From positions 1,426,001-1,490,000 of the forward strand of contig NZ_CP018835.1 of NCBI RefSeq assembly GCF_002196515.1: a stretch of 64,000 nucleotides of DNA. The letters run 5' to 3'. Origin of the DNA: Vibrio gazogenes (lineage in GTDB: Bacteria; Pseudomonadota; Gammaproteobacteria; Enterobacterales; Vibrionaceae). Below, piece after piece: positions 57,374-64,000 of this stretch (its first letter is position 1; the number at the start of each line of letters is the position of its first letter). The notes under the pieces were generated by a model. It saw only the letters and a program-made list of their open reading frames with translations, searched no databases and had not been told where the DNA came from. The translations under genes were made by a program, and so were the position numbers.

Positions 57374-58306
57374 TTACAACAAATCATTCAGTGCAATACC
57401 AATGCCGATCCGCTGAGTATGAACATTATAATCCACCAAACTTTCCCCATAACCATTAAAGTATTGCATATAAAATCTCAGGTTATTGGCATCTTTTAAT
57501 ATTGGATAACTCCAACTCAAACGTAATGCGCCACGGTTATTTTTCTCCAAATTATCCCGGAGTAGTAAGGTAAAACGATGTTGACCGACACCATACAGAG
57601 AGACAAATTCAAAGTTCCCCATATAATGTCGGATATCTGGATTATCATCTCCCGATGTATCCGTCGGAGAACTCTTGTCTCGCTCAGGAATTCGCCACCA
57701 CGTTTTCAAACTCAAAGCTAGTGGACCATTGTCAAAAACCATTTGACCATAGATTCGGTTCCAACTTCTTGATAATGTTCCAGATTGACCATTGGACTGA
57801 TGGTTAATCCCCAATAACCATAAAGAGTTGGTCAGATTACCGATCTTCCAGTCATTATCAAATTGCATAAAGAGTTCGGGCTCATGAACTATCTCACGAA
57901 ATGGTGATGAACTCCCCCGATTGTAGACTTGCCACCAAGATTGATTTGTATAGGCGAAATAAAGATCTCCCGTATCACCAATTAAGTGACTGGATATCGG
58001 CATCTTAAAACTAATCTGAAATTTTGCCTCATATTTATCCAGTGGTTTATGGTTAAAAGTATCAACTTCAGAATAAGGCTCACTGTTGGGATGCGGGTTA
58101 TATGTAATAGGAAGTATATAATTTTCCTTATGGGGAATAATGACAAACTCTTTATTCTCTACTGACTTTTCTTCAGCAACTCTTTGCTCGATTAAAGACT
58201 CATCATTTACGTTCTCTTGCTCTTCATTTTCCGCTGCTTGCAGGAAACCACCAAGCCCCAGAAATATCAGAAATAAATACTCAAAATGGCTATATTTTTT
58301 TGTCAT
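57374..58306 (-). CDS. pldA: Outer-membrane phospholipase A
   Basis: A 310-residue OMPLA with a signal peptide (YLFLIFLGLGGFLQAA) and a beta-barrel rich in alternating aromatic residues. The catalytic His-Ser-Asn triad lies in GINHQSNGQSGTLSRSWNRIYGQ: His and Ser in NHQSNGQS, Asn in SWNR. It hydrolyses phospholipids that reach the outer leaflet of the outer membrane, with Ca2+ and dimerisation. The acidic N-terminal stretch after the signal is longer than in E. coli. Confidence 0.93.
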   Translation of the reverse strand: MTKKYSHFEYLFLIFLGLGGFLQAAENEEQENVNDESLIEQRVAEEKSVENKEFVIIPHKENYILPITYNPHPNSEPYSEVDTFNHKPLDKYEAKFQISFKMPISSHLIGDTGDLYFAYTNQSWWQVYNRGSSSPFREIVHEPELFMQFDNDWKIGNLTNSLWLLGINHQSNGQSGTLSRSWNRIYGQMVFDNGPLALSLKTWWRIPERDKSSPTDTSGDDNPDIRHYMGNFEFVSLYGVGQHRFTLLLRDNLEKNNRGALRLSWSYPILKDANNLRFYMQYFNGYGESLVDYNVHTQRIGIGIALNDLL

Positions 58307-58492
58307 TAATCAATATCTCTTCATCCAAATCAGCAAATAAACTAACATCATTTAACAATAAAACAATAGGGTAGGTATCAATTGCATTCTCAAAAACTGA
58401 AGACGTCTCGCACTTGCTACCGCTATGAAGCTAACAGAAACCCCAAACTGCTATCAGGGTTTCAAATAAGTGGACAGTGGCATTCTTTATCC
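58307..58492. other. Region between pldA and the tRNA repeats
   Basis: No gene is seen. It contains the pldA promoter side and, at 58438-58462, a weak hairpin (AAACCC/GGGTTT) followed by gtttcaaataagtgg, which resembles the terminator-plus-tRNA-end unit found twice to the right. It is probably the remnant of a third unit that lost its tRNA. Confidence 0.5.
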
Positions 58493-58589
58493 GCCAGACA
58501 CAAAAAAACCTTGGTATCACGACCAAGGTTTCAAAATAAGTGGCGGAGCGGACGGGACTCGAACCCGCGACCCCCGGCGTGACAGGCCG
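58493..58589. repeat. 97-bp direct repeat, copy 1
   Basis: Differs from the copy at 58670-58766 by a single base (c/t at the seventh position). It includes a rho-independent terminator and the 3-prime half of tRNA-Asp up to the anticodon stem. Confidence 0.95.
58502..58531 (-). terminator. Terminator after the degenerate tRNA-Asp copy
   Basis: A 10-bp stem (AAACCTTGGT paired with ACCAAGGTTT) with a 6-base loop and seven T's on the minus strand. Confidence 0.9.
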
Positions 58590-58630
58590 CTGTTTTAAAA
58601 AAGAAGGCTAACCCACTGAACGACCGCGCC
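58541..58630 (-). pseudogene. Degenerate tRNA-Asp copy
   Basis: The 3-prime half including CTGTCAC anticodon loop (GTC), T arm and CCA is identical to the functional tRNA-Asp at 58718. The 5-prime half is altered: the acceptor GGCGCGG has one mismatch, position 27-43 is G-G, and about 13 extra bases lie between the D arm and the anticodon stem. The total is 90 rather than 77 bases. It is probably not functional. Confidence 0.8.
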
Positions 58631-58669
58631 ACTTGGACTGTTGATGAAACAATAGGAATCGGTCTTTAC

Positions 58670-58766
58670 GCCAGATACAAAAAAACCTTGGTATCACGAC
58701 CAAGGTTTCAAAATAAGTGGCGGAGCGGACGGGACTCGAACCCGCGACCCCCGGCGTGACAGGCCG
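58670..58766. repeat. 97-bp direct repeat, copy 2
   Basis: The second copy of the unit described at 58493, offset by 177 bases; this one belongs to the intact tRNA-Asp. Confidence 0.95.
58679..58708 (-). terminator. Terminator after tRNA-Asp (end of rrn operon)
   Basis: The same stem-loop and T-run as at 58502-58531, ten bases downstream of the tRNA-Asp CCA end. Confidence 0.92.
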
Positions 58767-58794
58767 GTATTCTAACCAACTGAACTACCGCTCC
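58718..58794 (-). tRNA. tRNA-Asp (GTC)
   Basis: 77 bases with a full cloverleaf: acceptor GGAGCGG/CCGCTCC, D arm, anticodon arm CCGGC-CTGTCAC-GCCGG, T arm GCGGG-TTCGAGT-CCCGT, encoded CCA. Very close to E. coli tRNA-Asp. It lies downstream of 5S as the last functional gene of the rrn operon. Confidence 0.97.
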
Positions 58795-58883
58795 ACTCAA
58801 TTTTTTACCAAATAAAGTCTTATTGATTAGATGCTTTATTTAGTTTTGCCTTCAGATTTTTCAAAATCTGAAAACAAGGAAGT

Positions 58884-59003
58884 AAGCCTGGCGATGTCCT
58901 ACTCTCACATGGGGAGACCCCACACTACCATCGGCGCTGTTTCGTTTCACGTCTGAGTTCGGCATGGAATCAGGTGGGTCCAAAACGCTATCGTCGCCAA
59001 GCA
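58884..59003 (-). rRNA. rrf: 5S ribosomal RNA
   Basis: About 120 bases with the gammaproteobacterial 5S core (CCATGCCGAACTCAG, GATGGTAGTGTGGGG) and pairing ends TGCTTGGCGA/CGCCAGGC. It is followed by a stem-loop at 58851-58872 before tRNA-Asp. Confidence 0.97.
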
Positions 59004-59082
59004 AATTCTTTCAATTCGAAAAGCTGATTCTCTCTACACAATCAAGTCTCTTATGAGCCCTAAAACCCCTTCGGTGTTGTAT

Positions 59083-61970
<2,888 letters not shown>

Positions 61971-62328
61971 ATACAACCCGAAGAAGTTTCGAGCTGCATT
62001 ATCAGCAACCTAGGTGTCTCTCATTATTTTACATGAGTGAGAGACTGGTTTTGCCGGACTCAATTGAATAGACACTAAATCGTGTCATTCCAAGAACACT
62101 TGATTGTGTTGGTCTTTCTCTTTCGAGAAAGGATTGAGAACTTTTACAAATAATCGTCTGTTTCCAAAGAAACACACATTATTTTGTCAGCTTTCCAAAT
62201 TGTTAAAGAGCAAAGTGCAATACTTGTTACTTCAAGCAACACTTTCTAATGACTTTCAGCGCCACAAAATCGAACCACATCGGTTAAAACCGCTGGTTTG
62301 AGTTGTCGAGCCAAAAATAGTTAGAAAG
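61971..62328. other. 23S-side internal transcribed spacer
   Basis: About 360 bases between tRNA-Val and 23S without a gene. It carries a boxA element at 62201-62212 and a hairpin at about 62014-62048 (TCTCTCAT with ATGAGTGAGAGA). Confidence 0.8.
62201..62212 (-). promoter_or_regulatory. boxA antitermination element of the rRNA spacer
   Basis: Minus-strand TGCTCTTTAACA matches boxA exactly. It recruits NusB/NusE for rRNA antitermination ahead of 23S. Confidence 0.85.
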
Positions 62329-62404
62329 TGGTGGGCGATACCGGGTTCGAACCAGTGACCCCCTGCTTGTAAGGCAGGTGCTCTCCCAACTGAGCTAATC
62401 GCCC
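62329..62404 (-). tRNA. tRNA-Val (TAC)
   Basis: 76 bases: acceptor GGGCGAT/ATCGCCC, anticodon loop CTTACAA, T arm with GGTTCGAAC, CCA encoded. Located in the 16S-23S spacer. Confidence 0.97.
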
Positions 62405-62436
62405 ACTTTCAGGCGTTTCCTCAAACAGGAGGAAAA

Positions 62437-62512
62437 TGGTGGGTCGTACAGGATTCGAACCTGTGACCAATTGGTTAAAAGCCAACTGCTCTACCAGCTG
62501 AGCTAACGACCC
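62437..62512 (-). tRNA. tRNA-Lys (TTT)
   Basis: 76 bases: acceptor GGGTCGT/ACGACCC, anticodon loop CTTTTAA, encoded CCA. Located in the 16S-23S spacer. Confidence 0.97.
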
Positions 62513-62529
62513 AGACTTCACTAGGGAAG

Positions 62530-62605
62530 TGGTATCCCGTAGGGGAGTCGAACCCCTGTTACCGCCGTGAAAGGGCGGTGTCCTAGGCCTCTAGACGAAC
62601 GGGAC
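62530..62605 (-). tRNA. tRNA-Glu (TTC)
   Basis: 76 bases: GTCCCGTTCGTCTAGAGG start, anticodon loop CTTTCAC, encoded CCA. First tRNA after 16S. Confidence 0.97.
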
Positions 62606-62787
62606 AATTTCTTGCTTCATGCTTTCTCTTATTTCCGTGTCAGGCGGCTTATCCTCAGTCAGTTGTTTACAACAGTAAACGCCTTCCTTCGTCAATTGCC
62701 TTCCTCGAACTCAGAAAAATCATATTGCAATGCACTCTACATAAACCAAATCAATCTGTGTGGACACTCATCTCAAATATCTTTTCG

Positions 62788-64000
<1,213 letters not shown>

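Overview
The window looks like chromosomal DNA of a Vibrio. The rRNA operon, the tRNA set in its spacer (Glu, Lys, Val) and the gene neighbourhood (rraB, tldD, nitrilase, yhdP, rng, maf, mreDCB, csrD and, further on, lysC, a PglL-type oligosaccharyltransferase, uvrA, galU, qstR-like, ssb, metH) all match what I know of Vibrio chromosome I. A complete formate hydrogenlyase locus suggests one of the hydrogen-producing Vibrio lineages. I cannot name the species from sequence alone.

Layout. (1) 1-3440: an AT-rich accessory end with an MFS transporter cut by the window edge, a LysR regulator, a frameshifted and truncated IS256-family transposase remnant, and an EamA/DMT transporter preceded by FNR-like and CRP-like palindromes. 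(2) 3564-16952: conserved housekeeping genes, all on the minus strand: rraB, tldD, a nitrilase-family amidase, yhdP, rng, maf, mreD, mreC, mreB, csrD. (3) 17303-41570: one continuous block of 23 minus-strand genes for formate-dependent hydrogen production. It reads hyfABCDEFGHIJ-hycI, then hydN-fdhF-fhlA-fdhD-hupE-hypFCDEAB. (4) 41842-57303: lysC behind a lysine riboswitch, a class-V aminotransferase, a PglL-like membrane protein, uvrA with a LexA box, galU, a QstR-like regulator, ssb, metH with a MetJ-like operator, and a CPA1 Na+/H+ antiporter. (5) 57374-64000: pldA, then an rrn operon on the minus strand: partial 16S, tRNA-Glu, tRNA-Lys, tRNA-Val, 23S, 5S, tRNA-Asp, and a degenerate second tRNA-Asp copy.

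How the hydrogenase locus works together. FdhF oxidises formate and HydN/HyfA/HyfH carry electrons. HyfG/HyfI form the [NiFe] hydrogenase and HyfB-F form the membrane arm with three antiporter-like subunits. HypA-F, HycI and HyfJ build the NiFe(CN)2CO site, HupE probably brings in nickel, and FdhD sulfurates the molybdenum cofactor. FhlA is encoded inside the second transcription unit and should activate both units: each has a sigma-54 -24/-12 promoter and, about 130-150 bp upstream, a dyad or repeat built on the same TGTCGA core. The hyfA promoter also has a consensus IHF site between the two. The FdhF here has cysteine (TGT) where the E. coli enzyme has selenocysteine.

The hydrogenase block lies between csrD and lysC. 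In V. cholerae the csrD homologue (mshH) heads the MSHA pilus cluster, which separates it from mreB. Here csrD directly abuts mreB and no msh genes are seen. Relative to the V. cholerae order as I remember it, the lysC-to-ssb segment also appears flipped.
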